Source: Marisa cornuarietis (taxonomy: Eukaryota; Mollusca; Gastropoda; Architaenioglossa; Ampullariidae). Taken from it: a stretch of 64,000 nt of DNA. A model generated the notes under the pieces. That model was not told where the DNA came from. It searched no databases and worked only from the letters and a program-made list of their open reading frames with translations. The first letter of the stretch is position 1. Every line of letters begins with the position of its first letter. The position numbers and the translations under genes were made by a program. Shown one piece after another: positions 1-13,473 of the stretch. Location of the stretch: positions 372,001-436,000 of the forward strand of contig SMMW01000559.1 in the NCBI GenBank assembly GCA_004794655.1, in the 5' to 3' direction.

Positions 1-1826
1 AAAACACAAATAGTGGAAGCTGGGATACCCTCACTAGTTCTATCTTCTCTTCACACTCTCTCTCTCTCTGTCTTTTCTTGCTCCCTTTTTTAAAAACAAA
101 ACTGGTATTAGAACTCTGAATGTCGGGATACATGTTCTCTTATTTTCTCTCTCTTACAAAGTGATGTGCGCACGCAGATATATTTATACCGCGCACTTAG
201 ACAAGCAACTTTCTTTGTCTATAATCAATTCCTAAGATGCACACTGCTTTAAAACGCATTTCAAGAAAAGAGGAATTAAATATTTCCCAATTTAGCTTTC
301 TGCCGTGACGAGAAAAGTTTTAATGGATGGGAAGGAAAATAAGTTTACTGATTTTATCCAGACACACGCAGGTTAATTTGTAGACCTTAGCAAAGTGGTT
401 TCATTTTCTGATTTTTATCCTTTTTGTAAAACACTAATGTCCCATTTCTTGTCAGCTACATCAAAATCGAAAGGTGCACTCTTCTTATGACAATTTAAAA
501 TTTCTCCCTGAAGCACTAGATCCCCTACATGAATTTGAGCCTTTGTTATTTTTAGAATACTATTTTCAATCTTTGGTTTTCTTTAAATATCATTTTTGTG
601 TTTTTTTTATTATTTTTTGTTTTTTGTTTGTTTTTTGTTTTGTTTTGTTTTGTTTTTGGTTTTATTATGATTTCGCTCTATTCTCATTTTGTAATTCTCT
701 TTTTTTCGTATTTTGTACGTTTTCTTGCTCATCTGTCTATCTTTCTTTCATTTTTATCTTTTTCTTTGCGAGAAACGGCTATCTGTAAGCAAAAAAAGTA
801 CACACCTCTACACGACTGTTCTTTTTAAAGCCTACAGCTGTGTAAAATGTCCTGCAATTTCAAGACATCAGATTGTTTACAATACTTGCTGCTTGATGGT
901 CAACATGTTGCCTGTTCATGATGCACTATATTTACTTGACTTTCTATTTAAACTTTCAAAATGGAAGCTTTTGCAACTCTATAAAAAGACTTAACCGAAC
1001 TGCTGGCTGCCTTTGGTTAATTTGATTTCTCAGTCATCTGACATCAGGCTCGTCAGTCGTGTGTCATGTACTTCTCCAACCACAACCTTCTGCGCAGCAA
1101 CAAAAAGATTCGGTTTTTGTCACTCTTAAGATATTAGAAGCCCTCAATCTAACATGAGCCTCTGACTCTAGACTTAGAGACATAAAATAAATCGAGAAAA
1201 ACACTTAAATCGGGTTTTCTCTAACCGCAAGGGGCGTTTCTATCATCTACAAGCTAGGCGTTTCTTTAATACGAATCCCCACAAAGAAGTATGAGCTCAG
1301 ACAAGTCCGCTTTGAGTGAATCTTGTAGGAAGATAACAGGATCAGAGATTTAAGGACACAGAACATTTTTTTGTCGCGGTAGGAGAAACCGGTATCAACT
1401 CGACAGATGCTGATTTAGCTAAGGCAAAGTTGAGTTCACTCTTTCTTGGACACGAGCAGCGGGAAACAGGCGAATGACAAATATTGTGGCATCATGTCAC
1501 CTTTTTTCCCCTTTTTTCTTAAGCCTCTATGAGGCTCTGAATTAAGACGATGACGAAGAAAAATAAATAAAGAAAGAAAAATGGGATAAGGACAGAAAAA
1601 ATGAATGAATTTATGAATGGGACAAAGAAAGAAAAGCGAAGGAAAAAACGATGTAGCAAACAAATGAAAGAAAGAAAGAAAGAACAAAAGAGAGAAAAAA
1701 GAAAGACGTAAGGACTAAAAAAAAAACAAAGAAATAATAATGAAAAGAGTAATTTTTACTGGACAATATCCCGCAAGCGAAAATAAGCCAACCATCGACA
1801 TGAAATTAGTATCTAAACATACGACA
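1..1826. other. non-coding, AT-rich region
   Basis: No convincing coding exon is seen. The stretch holds a T-rich tract around 590-760 and an A/G-rich tract around 1555-1740, either of which keeps short frames open without protein-like composition. The minisatellite that follows starts at about 1827. Confidence 0.6.
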
Positions 1827-2775
1827 GGGGAAGGATATTAGGCAGCATGTGGGAAGGATCTTAGGCAGCATGTGGGAAGGATATTAGGCAACATGTGGGA
1901 AGGATCTTAGGCAGCATGTGGGAAGGATCTTAGGCAACATGTGGTCAGGATCTTATGCAGCATGTGGGCAGGATCTTAGGCAACATGTGGTCAGGATCTT
2001 AGGCAGCATGTGGGCAGGATCTTAGGCAACATGTGGTCAGGATCTTAGGCAGCATGTGGGCAGGATCTTAGGCAACATGTGGTCAGGATCTTAGGCAACA
2101 TGTGGGCAGGATATTAGGCAGCATGTGAGCAGGATCTTAGGCAACATGTGGGAAGGATATTAGGCAGCATGTGGGAAGGATATTAGGCAACATGTGGTCA
2201 GGATCTTAGGCATCATGTGGTCAGGATCTTAGGCAGGATCTTAGGCAACATGTGGTCAGGATCTTAGGCAGCATGTGGGGATGATCTTGGGCAGCATATG
2301 TGCAGGGTCTTAGGGAGCATGTGGTCAAGATCTTAGGCAACATGTGGTCAGGATCTTAGGCAACATGTGGTCAGGATCTTAGGCAGCATGTGGGCAGGAT
2401 CTTAGGCAACATGTGGTCAGGATCTTAGGCAGCATGTGGGGATGATCTTGGGCAGCATATGTGCAGGGTCTTAGGGAGCATATGGGCAAGATCTTAGGCA
2501 ACATGTGGTCAGGATCTTAGGCAGCATGTGGGGATGATCTTGGGCAGCATATGTGCAGAGTCTTAGGGAGCATATGGGCAAGATCTTAGGCAACATGTGG
2601 TCAGGATCTTAGGCAGCATGTGGGGATGATCTTGGGCAGCATATGTGCAGGATCTTAGGTAGTATATTGGAAGGATATTGGGCACCATATGTCCAGGATT
2701 TTAGACAGCATGTGGAAAGGATCTTGGGCAGCATGGAGGAAGGATCTTGGACAAAACATGGGCACCAGCAGGATC
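1827..2775. repeat. 23-bp minisatellite with a 92-bp higher-order unit
   Basis: About 40 head-to-tail copies of a 23-bp unit built around AGGATCTTAGGCAACATGTG. Variants differ at the AACATG/AGCATG position and at the GGTCA/GGGCA/GGGAA end. A marked variant (GCATGTGGGG followed by a GATGATCTTGGG copy) begins at 2271, 2432, 2524 and 2616. These spacings are 161, 92 and 92 bp, exact multiples of 23, so the right half has amplified as a four-unit block. The array decays after about 2640. Copies contain a BglII-like AGATCT or GGATCT core. No coding role is seen. Confidence 0.95.
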
Positions 2776-5700
2776 TGAAGTACTTTCATCTTCCTTTCCG
2801 GGTCGAATAATGCCGGATGGTTGAAGCTAGACCTTTAATTAAAGCTAGACCCTCTTGCAACTTGCTACCAAAGACGTTTAACGAACAAATATTGCGGCAC
2901 GTGAGATCCATAGCCATGAGTACAAGCCTTCCTCATTATCAAAGCCAGAGTCTAGCAACAGTCGCCTTTTCTTTAAGGGAGCAAAACAACTCAGAATGAG
3001 TGTCATGCAATCATAAAGCAGCGTTTGTGCCCCACTTGGGAATTCCCAGAGAAATGCCTAAAAATTGTATGGTATCATCTTCCCCATTGCTTGTAGCTTT
3101 GATATCGTAAATCCACATCGGTGCTCTTGGAGTTTTGTTCCTGCTCTGTGATCTTTATAATCTTGTATCTCTATAAGGGAAGTGAGAGGCGGTTGTTTAC
3201 ACAGACTCTATCAGACAGCTCCCTAAAGGAGCTGATCCCAGTATAAGAAAAACTGAAAAACGAAGTCAAAGGAAGGAAATCTGCTTGAGAAGTTACCGTT
3301 GCATTCTTTTTTCCTAGTTCGCCGAACCTTTTAATAGGGTAGGCAAATATACTAATGCCAAGACTGTCCCAAGGGAAATTCTTATCAAGTAGTTTTTTAT
3401 GTTGTATATTTTTCACAGAAAATCGAAGGATTACAAAAGTGCTGAAGCTTCGTACCTGTAACAAGATCAGGCGAACGGATACTCTGACAGTCAGGTGACG
3501 TGGAGGGTTGAAAAGGGGAAAGAGAACGAGTTTGAAAGAGCGGATAACCTGAGAATCGCAGTTTATTTTTGTAAAAGGGATAGACTGCCGATAGCGAGGC
3601 AGTCACAGCACAGTATGAAAAGTAAGGATGGATAGTCGACACATACTTTGTGAAGGAAGCAAACTGTATCCAGCAGCGTGACACTGCAGAGACACCCGGC
3701 ACTGTGACAGTCACTCTGAACATGGGACAAGGTGTGTGTACAGTTCAAGCACTAGCATACACCTGGGCTATCGCCCACCTGTTTATCAAGTCAATCAGAA
3801 CACACCTAATGCCGACGGCAGTGTGTAATGTAACTCACATTACTGCACGGGCAGCAGATGGTGTTTAGGTCTAGTTACAGCCTGGGGCTTGCAAAACATA
3901 AAAGGCTACCACGAAGGCTTGTGACGAGAAGGTAGGATAAGCTGATAACCCAGTGGTATCTTGTGTCCACTCCAGCCACGGACTTGTATTACTGGACTGC
4001 TTGCAGACGATTTTTTTTCAGTGAAGTCATAGAACGAGGCTGGTTACAAATAGCTTCCGGTTTAGTCACGTTTCTGTTGAACTACTAGAACGAGGCTGGT
4101 GTATAAGAAGCTTCCGGTTTATTCACATTCATTGTTAAGGCTCGCCGAGACTAACAGCGGACAACATCGCAAGAGGCTCAGCGTTGGTCTCGGCAGACAG
4201 ACAGCAGTCCACCTACACACGTCCGTGGTCCAGCTGCTTGCTGGTCATTGCGTGTGGTCAGTAAAACTGTTTATTTTCACCTAAGATTTTTGAAATAAAG
4301 ATTTAAAATAAAAAGCCACAAGCAGTGCGATTATCTCCTCTACCTAATGTCTCATGCTGGTCTGTGTCTGTAGTTTGTGTCTAGGATTCGGGTATGATGC
4401 TTGTGTCTGTGTATTTTGTGTCTAGAGTTCCTGTACAATGTATACGTAGGTGTAGTTTGTCTCTATCGTTTTTGGATGATATTTATGTGTGTGCATTTAG
4501 TCTCTGGAGTTCCAGGACAAGCTATATGTCTGTGTAGTTTGTGTCTAGAGTTCTGGCCTAACGTCTGGTCTGATTATCCTGTCAGAATGTAACCAGCACA
4601 TTTTCTCCTGGTCAATCGTAGTAACAGGCAAGTGACTTTTGGCAGGTACTCATGATGAACACTTGTCTGTACTGCCTGTACTAATGCGCAATAAGAAAAG
4701 TCAACTCACAAGCACTCAGAAGTAGGGTATATATGTATTATTTCATTTATTATAATATATATTGAGAAAGCATACGTCTAACTAGTATAAAGTCTTTCCG
4801 TCAGCTTCTTTGTTCGGGCACCGTTCTCTCTCTCTCTTGCCTGTCATCCTTTCCCCCTTCCCCTCCCCCATCACACACTCAGCCATGAGACGAAGAAATT
4901 AAATATCACTTTTCATTGCTCTGCCTACATACCTCTATTTAAAAATTATTTTTATGTTCGTACTGTGAAAACTCTTGTCTGAAAAAATATCACCTAAAGA
5001 TTTATTTCCGTACTGCCTCCAACAGGAAAACATCGCCGAAACAGGCGCCGTGACCCTGGTCAACTCAACCACAACGAGGCTGGGCAACACGAGCCTGGCC
5101 AAACCCCCGCATAGCGAGCCTGGAGCCTTTTCATATCAGGAGCGGGGACCCTCGCCAAAACGAGAGAGCACTGTCAGAACAACCGTCACAGTCGGCTGGC
5201 AGCAAAAAGTCTTCCACGTCGGAAGGATTTCTGGGACCCAGAGAAGCTACTTCTACTAAAATTATTGCCATATTTTTTTAAATAACTCTTTCATGCTCAA
5301 CTTTGCAAAAAAAAAAAAAAAGACAAACCAGCTGCGCAGATCAAATTCGCAGATTACCTTTTCATAACTTCAACAAAGATGTAAAAACAATAAACTTTCT
5401 TGCCCTTATATTCTGACTTGTTCATCTTGGCCCACGAAAGGCTTGTACACAAGGGCCCTAACATACCCGTATGTTGATTCTAAACGAGGCTGAGCTTGTG
5501 GAATCACCGACGTTCCTGGAAGAAGCGAAAGAACGAATGAACATTCATTAGGAGGCAACTGGCTCGTGAGTACAGCAGGCCAGCGCGCGGAGGGCAGCAG
5601 AGCCGACTGGTTGAATGGCCCTACGTCACCATAGCAACAGGGGGAGGTAGCCGTGCACGCAGGGCCGGCAACTCGGCAAGAAGTGCTGGTCAGTGTGTGT

Positions 5701-6794
5701 GTCTTTAGTCGCCGTTCCAACTCTCTGCGCAACGCCGGCTGTACGACAAGCCAAGGAATTGCGAGAAAGGCCAGTAAACTGACTCTTTTGTCACTTTTAA
5801 TTTGAATTTGAATAATTGTTTACCTCCCTTTCAGCTTTTAAATTTGTTGATCACTGCAGTGCATAGTTCACAATGTTTACGATTATAATTATTTGGTTTA
5901 ATACTATTTGTTTTCTTTTTGTTTTGTTTTTTTTTCGATTTGAACAGTTGCTTGCTGTGAAATTTTATATTATTTTAGCGAGTGACTTCATTATATTTAA
6001 ATTTGATTTGCTGAAGAGTAGAAGAACTGCGTTTTTGAAAAAGTCAATAGGGAGACGGAATTAACGGTTGATTCAGGAAGACAAATACAAGCCATCATTT
6101 CTGAAATGTGTCTTCTAACAATGTGAAGTGTTTGTACTCTAACAATTAACGGTCTGTACAGTCTAACAGTCTAAAGTGTTTACACAGAATCTAGCGTTCA
6201 TCATTTAAACATGTCTAGCTTTCGGTCTGTATGTTTGGTATTTTAAAATTATCCGTGGCTTATTCCTCTAACTTGTATCTTCTGTTCCTCTCCTTCTCCA
6301 TCCATGAGATGGTGTGCGCTGTATGCTGTGTGTGCATATGTATGAGGTGTGAGCTGTGTGTTGTGTGTGCATATATTTGTGACAGGGTTCCCGCAAGCGC
6401 GTTCATTCAAGACTTTAGTGAGATTAAACCCAAGCTCCTGCTCTTGATTATTTTATATTGATGTGCATATTGTTTCTTTTTTTGTTATCAATGCTTTTGA
6501 AGGTGCCGAGAGCTTTTTAAAATGCAGAAATCTCATTTTGAAACTCCCTTGTCTGTGTGACTGTGTCTTCTCAAGACTTTGGTGTAAGGGTTCAAACATG
6601 TCCTAACATAATGATTTCAGTGAGCGTGCACAAGTGTTCACTTGTTTATGCGGGTAGACGTGAGTGCGGAAGCGCATTATTTTCAGGTGCGCGCATGTGT
6701 ATGAGTGTGTCTTCCTTTGTGTGTCGGGTGGTACGGGGAGGTAGGTGGTCGGTTGAATGTAAGAGAGAAGGAGAGAGAGAGAGACCGTATGTTT
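2776..6794. other. non-coding region with a short duplication
   Basis: No supported gene. A 56-bp segment (AGAACGAGGCTGGT to GCTTCCGGTTT) is present twice in tandem with divergence, from 4031 and from 4087 to about 4140. The 4975-5259 frame is open for 94 codons but matches nothing I recognise and has no splice or promoter support. A-runs occur at about 5310. Confidence 0.5.
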
Positions 6795-6971
6795 TTATTT
6801 CTTTGTGTGTGAGGGACGTTGGAGGGGGAGAGAGATAATTCCTTTTTTGTCCCGGCTTAACATTCGCCTCATTATCATCATCTGCAACGTTTTTGTTTTA
6901 TCGTAACTGAGAGCTGGAGATGGAGTGGAAGGGGTGATCATAGACACAGTGACGGTACACAAAGAGAAAGC

Positions 6972-6973
<2 letters not shown>

Positions 6974-7031
<58 letters not shown>
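6974..7031. repeat. (TG)n microsatellite
   Basis: Pure TG dinucleotide run of about 29 units at the left edge of the larger GT-rich array. Confidence 0.97.
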
Positions 7032-7032
<1 letters not shown>

Positions 7033-7039
7033 CTGTCTG

Positions 7040-7706
7040 TCTGTGTGTGAGTGTGGTGAGAGAGAGTGTACACTTATATGTGTATGAGTGAGTAAGAAAG
7101 TGTGTGCACGTGTATGTGTGTGTATATATGTGTGTGGGGGGATGAGGGAGAGAGTGTACATTTATATGTTTATGTGTGGGGGGTGAGAGAGAGTGTACAT
7201 TTATATGTTTATGAGGGATGGAGAGAGATAGTGTGCGCGTGTGTATGTGTGTATATGTGTTTGTGGGGGGGTGAGAGAGAGTGTACATTTATATGTTTAT
7301 GAGGGATGGAGAGAGATAGTGTGCGCGTGTGTATGTGTGTATATGTGTTTGTGGGGGGGTGAGAGAGAGTGTACATTTATATGTTTATGAGGGATGGAAA
7401 GAGATAGTGTGCGCGTGTGTATGTGTGTGTATATGTGTTTGGGGGGAGGGAGAGAGTTACATTTATATGTTTATGTGTGTGGGGTGGTGAGAGAGTGTAC
7501 ATTTATATGTTTATGAGGGATGGAGAGAGATATTGTGCGCGTGTGTATATGTGTGTTTATGTATGTGTGGGGGGGTGAGAGAGAGTGTACATTTATATGT
7601 TATGAGGGAGGGAGAGAGATATTGTGCGCGTGTGTATGTGTGTGTATATGTGTTTGATGTGTGTGTGAGGGAGGGGGGTGAGAGAGAGTGTACATTTATA
7701 TGTTTA

Positions 7707-7712
<6 letters not shown>
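7040..7712. repeat. ~88-bp GT-rich tandem array
   Basis: Degenerate tandem units, each with GAGAGAGTGTACATTTATAT, then a TGTTTATGAGGGATGG segment, a GTGCGCGTGTGTATGTG segment and a G-run. The GTGTACATTTAT landmark starts at 7281 and 7369, which gives an 88-bp period. Earlier and later copies are shortened or expanded by microsatellite slippage. The array probably grew out of the flanking (GT)n. Confidence 0.85.

Positions 7713-7769
<57 letters not shown>
7713..7769. repeat. (TG)n microsatellite
   Basis: Pure TG dinucleotide run ending the 88-bp array; a short (TA)n follows at about 7798-7813. Confidence 0.97.
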
Positions 7770-8798
7770 TCTGAGTGAGGGTGTACACGTATTGACGTAT
7801 ATATATATATATGTAGTGAATGTGGTGTGTTGGGATGGGGGAGAGGGCGAGGAAGTAAACTGGCGAGACAGGAATAAACTGTGTACGTATTAGTGTTGTG
7901 AATGAAAGATGTTTGTTCATGCGACACAATACTACTTTATTGCAGTGTGTGAACTCTTGCCCCCCACACAACAAACCTCCCATTACCAGGAAGGATTCTA
8001 AGAACCGAACTGTTGATACGATCTGCATGCACTGAAAGCTTCAGACGAAGTCGAAAAGTCAGCATGTCGTCGTCCTATCAGCTGTTTATGTCTCACAACT
8101 CATTTCCTCTTGAGATTTTTTCGACGAGTCAGCCCTTTCTTGGCAGCAAATCAGTTTTACGAGCAACATTTGCCAGTCATTGCTGGGTCATTCCATTAAC
8201 TCGTCAGGTCGCTGTATCGCAGTATCTCGCGTCCTCTCAACACACCCTTCACAGACACTGCTGTGATGAAGGCTTCTTGCCGAAAATATTAGCTGCTGCT
8301 CATATCACTTCCTCTGCATGTAGTTGGAGAGACCTGCCATCTTTAAAATTTATCTTTCAGGCAAGATACGGGAAACCGCAATGAGACTGTCCCCACCTCT
8401 CCCCCTCGCCCCAGTGATATGACACTTCACTTTAATGTCACTTCACGAAGTATCAGCACAAGTTCTTCAGTTTTTCACTTCGTTTCATCAAATGTTTCTT
8501 TCTAGATGTAGTTGTGCTTGAGCCAGAACTTGGACATGAACAAAAAAAACTTTGTCTTCAGCTAATGTTTTAATCACGTTCGTTTAGTGGTTAGGGTAAG
8601 CTACTCGCTTAGTTGAACTGTTAAAATAATAAAAGACAATCGAAACATAAAACAACTAAATTACTATTATTTACGAATTATTTTGTAGCATACAATGAAC
8701 ATTTCCAACAGCAAAAATGATAGACAAAAAAGAAACATTATTCCTTCCTTAATCAGAACTGTTTAGGGAAAAATGTCTGTCGGTCGGTCGGTCGGTCG

Positions 8799-8850
<52 letters not shown>

Positions 8851-9953
8851 TTGTTTGTTTCAACTCTGTCTTTCACACTGACTGGGGGTGTTTTGTTTTG
8901 TTTTGTTTGCCTCTCCGCTTGTTAATAAAAACGCCCAAGCAATATCAAAGTATTGTCAACAGTTCTGATGAAGAGAACATAGGAAATAAGAATTTTAAAA
9001 ATCTTAAAATATTACAACGCAGAGGCAACTATCGTCTGTCGATGGTCTCAGTACAATAATTGTAGCTGTAAATCAGATTGCTCGTATTTATTTCAACTTT
9101 ATTGATGTGCGTACCACTGACTAAAAATAGAACTTGATCGTAGATGTTCTGAAAGGGTCATCGCGCAAATTACGATTATTTTTATCAGATGGTCTTAAAA
9201 GTAATTCGCAGCAGGAGATTTGTGGCAAATCAATTTTGTAATTTCCCTCAGGTGAATCGTTTAAACAGGTACTCAGAAGAAGATTTTTTTCTTAACAAGG
9301 AACTTTCAGAGGAACTGAATTTGATCCACGGTCTTATTTTAAGAAAACTCCCAAAGCTCATTTTTAAATTTTTGTCGAAAATGTTGCTATTTTTTATTCT
9401 CAGCTACAGAATCGGTTTAGTAAATTGAAAACAGTATTTCAGTCTCATAAGTACAGTTTTGGATTTATTGCTGTTAGAAACTTGATAAGGTAGCCGGAGG
9501 CGTATGGTGTGGTTTGCTTACCTTTCACCTGTAGCGCCTGGATACATAAATTAAGCAGACAGGTAAAACATTTAGAGGTGGATTTTAAGGAGAATATCTG
9601 TCAACACAAAATGCACTGTCTGCATTTCATTGGAAGGTGCAGCTGAACACACAGGGTCTACTTCGCTGTTGCTAAATCACTATTAAAATCATTTCCCGAT
9701 ATGTTCAGCAGCAGCAGCAACAACAACAGTCTCAAAGACTTGGCTGCTCCTAGAGGAGGGGGGAGCCCACACGATGTGATCCCCAGGTCTCACCCATATT
9801 CCTGCCCTTCTGTGGGATTTGCTCAACGTCAGGCCTGCAGGCTCTTAGACAAGCAGGTCTCATTGCAATGATTTCTCTGCCTTCAAGAAAATGTGACAAA
9901 AGCTTTGTGGCAAATGTATCTTCCCTTGATCTCTCATTTCTCGCGTCTGTGTG

Positions 9954-9954
<1 letters not shown>
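7770..9954. other. non-coding region with a CGGT/CTGT tract
   Basis: No supported gene. A 123-codon frame at 8013-8384 (+) has no recognisable motif, signal or splice sites and is not called. The segment includes the tetranucleotide tract at 8775-8850, followed by AT-rich sequence. Confidence 0.5.
8775..8850. repeat. (CGGT)n/(CTGT)n compound microsatellite
   Basis: Five CGGT units switch directly to about 12 CTGT units. This is a compound tetranucleotide array whose two parts differ by a single transition. Confidence 0.96.
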
Positions 9955-10008
<54 letters not shown>

Positions 10009-10040
10009 TGTGTGTGTGAGTGAGTGAGTGAGTGAGTGAG
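9955..10040. repeat. (TG)n followed by (TGAG)n
   Basis: A TG dinucleotide run with one CTG interruption passes into five or six TGAG units. Confidence 0.96.
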
Positions 10041-10542
10041 CTTTGGCGAATCTAATCCTCATTGCTGTCTGGTATTGTTCTCCCGAAGACAATTATACGT
10101 TTGTCCAGACCTCGGAGACTTGTGATCGATTTCCGAAGCGCTCGCACAGTTCTCAGTTATGGCTCCTTCACTCCGTGCTTGCGTCGCTTTAATACCATGC
10201 CACAGGGGCGGGGAAGGTCTCCCAGCTGCTGCCTGTTTCTTTACACCCTGTTTATCTCCGCCCCGGATGACTGTTATACCTTTCACGGAGAGAGGTGGAT
10301 AACAAGAATTAGACAAGGTTATAGCCTACACCCTTCATTGCATGATCTGACTAATATCGACTACTTCTCTATTGTCGTCAGGAATACCATCCTACGTGAT
10401 GTATAAAACTGTTTGAACGATGCTAGGGAGACATCTTCGTAGCGGCTCAATCCAATAGCGGCTTCAATGACTAACATTTTAAGGCTGCAATTCCAGTCAT
10501 TGCACTGTATGGTAGGAGTAGTAAAATGAACGGCGAAGGTAT

Positions 10543-10870
10543 CAGTGGACTGGTTAGAGGAAGAGTCCTTGGACTATTTATAGGAAGTGTCCTTGGACTA
10601 TTTAGAGGGAGAGTCCTTGGACTATTTAGAGGGAGTGTCCTTAGACTATTTAGAGGGAGAGTCCTTGGACTGGTTTTGAGGTAGTGCCAGTGAACTGTTT
10701 GGAGGGAGTCTCAGTGGACCGGTTGAAGTGTGTCTGTGGACTGAGAAGAAGGTATGTCGGTGGACCGGATGACAAGAGTGTCAATGGACTTGACAGAAAG
10801 AGTGCCTGGAAGAAGTGTCAGTGAGGGAGTACTAAGCAGACTGACTAGTCAGTAGACCGGTTGACTGTCA
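10543..10870. repeat. 24-bp degenerate minisatellite
   Basis: Units of 24 bp built on GTCCTTGGACTATTTAGAGG are clear from about 10543 to 10680. They then decay into GTCAGTGGACCGGTTGA-like copies up to about 10870. This is an older array with a recently homogenised left part. Confidence 0.85.
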
Positions 10871-11311
10871 GTGACCGGTCATGGATACAGTTGACTAGCT
10901 GACTAGAGTGTCGGCCGGTCGGTAAAACGTTTTTTCACTTTCAACTCTTTGAACCAAATGCTTTTCACTCTCTATTGTAAACATCGCAAGACAATGTTTG
11001 GTAGCTCTGCCGCTCGATCGGGTCATCGATCGCTAAACAAAAATATTTTCGAATTATATGGGTCCAGATCGATACCCTGTATCTTTCCAATGAAGTGAAA
11101 GGAGACATGGAGGTTGCATCATGTAGCGACGTGAGGTTGTTGTGAGCAGGAGAAGGACAACACAACGACAATAGTGTGTAAAGAATGGAAGGAAGAGGAC
11201 AGTCAACGAGAGGGAAGATAATTTGTAAAATATTTTCATAACATGGACAGTCTCTGTAATCGCGTTTTATTTCATCTTTCTGTGTGTATCTCTGCCTGTA
11301 AAAGTGAGCGT

Positions 11312-11314
<3 letters not shown>

Positions 11315-11406
<92 letters not shown>
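11315..11406. repeat. (TG)n microsatellite, long
   Basis: About 46 uninterrupted TG units. Open frames over it (CVCVC or HTHTH) are artefacts of the repeat. Confidence 0.97.
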
Positions 11407-11407
<1 letters not shown>

Positions 11408-13473
11408 ACGCATGTTTCCGGATAACAGTAGATCGATGTCTGTAGCAGAGGCCTATAATCCATTCACAGATTTTCTTCTTTTTCTGACTGTGGAAAAATT
11501 CAGGAATTTCTCCTCCAACCAGTCAGTGCCAGTGTATAATAAAGGGCTCTAGAGCTGCCGATTCAGTCCTGTGGGCCATTGCAACTGCTTCTAAAACATT
11601 TCCTAGACGACCATGATCCTCCCCTTCTTCCAAAGCATTAACTCCGACACGACACCCTAGTCTGTCGTATGAAGACTGATCAGAAGCACCAGAGCTCATC
11701 ATGTTTTTCGCTAAAGCCTTGGACATCTTTTCGTCAGTGCTAGACTTTATCTTGGCCACACCTTCTTGATGTCACGTTACTTACAAGGGGGGATGTCTTT
11801 ATTATCATTATCTGTGCTTTTTCTTCTGCAATTTGTCGTTTGCAAAAGACACGAACAATCATTAAAAAGACTTATAGAACGATCCGAGTGTATTGCAAAA
11901 AAAAAAAAAAGCTTCTGAAACAACAGACCCATTTTTAAACTAAGCCTTCTTGAAGGTATAGTTAGCGACTGCATTATCTGCATAATGTAATACAGGAATA
12001 CTTTCTAGGAGCTTAAATACCAGCGCTACCACCTCTCAGAAAAACACTAAGTTTCGAAACTAGGTGGAAAAAAACTTTCTTATCTGTACGACAAGAGCTC
12101 TAAAGATAAAGAAGCCTTCTCTCAACAGAGTCAATGGTCAGAACCCGTCTGCAGCAGAATCTTTCAAATCTTCAGCCCTCATCATCCTCACCTGAAGCAA
12201 AACATCTTATGAGACACAAGCTAGCATGATCCCATAAATAAAGTTAACTGAAAAGAAGCTGTGACCTCCTGGGAAAAATTTTTCATATTTATTAATACTG
12301 GTACTTTTTTGTAAAGCTACGTCCAATGGATTTGGGGAAAGGGTTTTGAAAGAAATTTTTCTTGTTTCACTGACTAAATCAGGTTACTCAAAATAGGCCA
12401 GTCTCCGATTTTGTCGATTTTTGAATTTTATTAACTTGCGCATCAAGAGCTGAAAGATTATGAATCTTATTAGCTCCCTTTAACTGGTCGTAGACTAATG
12501 GAACTAAGGGGAGGTAATTAAAACAGAGGGTTGTCAATTAAAAAAAAAGAGTCGCAAAGTGAAATATACTTCAACCGATGAGCCTAAAACTTAGGGTTTG
12601 ATGGAAAACTTCTAAAACGATGGTTTCTTTAATGAATACTTTTTTTATTCTTTTCATTTTGTGCAGCAAAAGAAATCCAATATCGTTGTCTGCTGCTTTA
12701 TTTCTTTCTAATCTGGTTCACGTTACAAAAAATCTTCTCTTTGTTGGCAGCAAAGAAGACTCTTTCAATCAAAGTGTCCAGTTATATTTCTTTTGTAGTG
12801 CAAAAATGGATCCTTGAACACCTGTTTTCTAAAATATTTCTCAAGAAACTTTCCGCAAGACACTGGAATCCAAAGCAGCATTATACGACTCTAACCGCCG
12901 GCATTGTCTTCCGTGCATCAGATGATAAGAATGCGCTACAGATGATATGCCTGGAATGAGGCAAAAAAAAAAGGAAAAACCCTGCAGCCAAATCAAATGC
13001 CTTCTCAATAAGATCGGTGTTCTTTACATGAGACTTTTTGCCGTGCGGGGACAGGGAATGGGATAATGGGCTCCATCTCCAATACCTGGATTGTTCCAGA
13101 CACATTTGCGCCGATGCATCGCTGCCAGGATCGAAAAAAAATCAGTCCGTTGTTTGCGGTTGAAGTTCGCTGTCGGGTGAAATACATATTCCTAATCTTA
13201 GAAAGTGGCCACCTAAAGTTTCTCAAACAATTCAGAGAGTTCGCTGCCCTTTAAACAGAGAGCGCCGTACACGTGAAAAGCAGCGCCTGCGTCCAGTAAT
13301 TTTAATTACTTTACAGAATCAATGTCCTTTAACAGAGCGTCCGAACAAACCCCAAGTGACCCAGCCCGGAACATCCATTAGAAACCGGTTTTCGGCCGCG
13401 CATGGCGTGAATGGCTTAATTTGACATCGTGTGCCTTGGGCTAGAGCTCATTTCTTGAAATCCGATAGACTCT
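11407..13473. other. non-coding region
   Basis: Apart from the doubtful minus-strand frame at 11523-11759, no gene or clear repeat is seen. Sequence is AT-rich with A-runs near 11897 and 12541. Confidence 0.5.
11523..11759 (-). CDS. unidentified open frame, possible exon or pseudogene fragment
   Basis: A 78-codon minus-strand frame that reads like protein: mixed codons, a Lys/Ser/Ala-rich start, then GCRVGVNALEEGEDHGRLGN and an EAVAMAHRTES segment before a stop. The displayed start is a GTG; the frame opens just after a TGA. I do not recognise the family. There is no ATG-led start, no clear 3' splice acceptor and no neighbouring exon, so it could be a last exon, a retro-fragment or chance. 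It is listed because its composition differs from the repeat-driven frames around it. Confidence 0.2.
   Translation of the reverse strand: MAKIKSSTDEKMSKALAKNMMSSGASDQSSYDRLGCRVGVNALEEGEDHGRLGNVLEAVAMAHRTESAALEPFIIHWH

Noticed and set aside
1827..2775. CRISPR-like array
   Set aside because: Units are contiguous with no unique spacers, and the DNA is animal.
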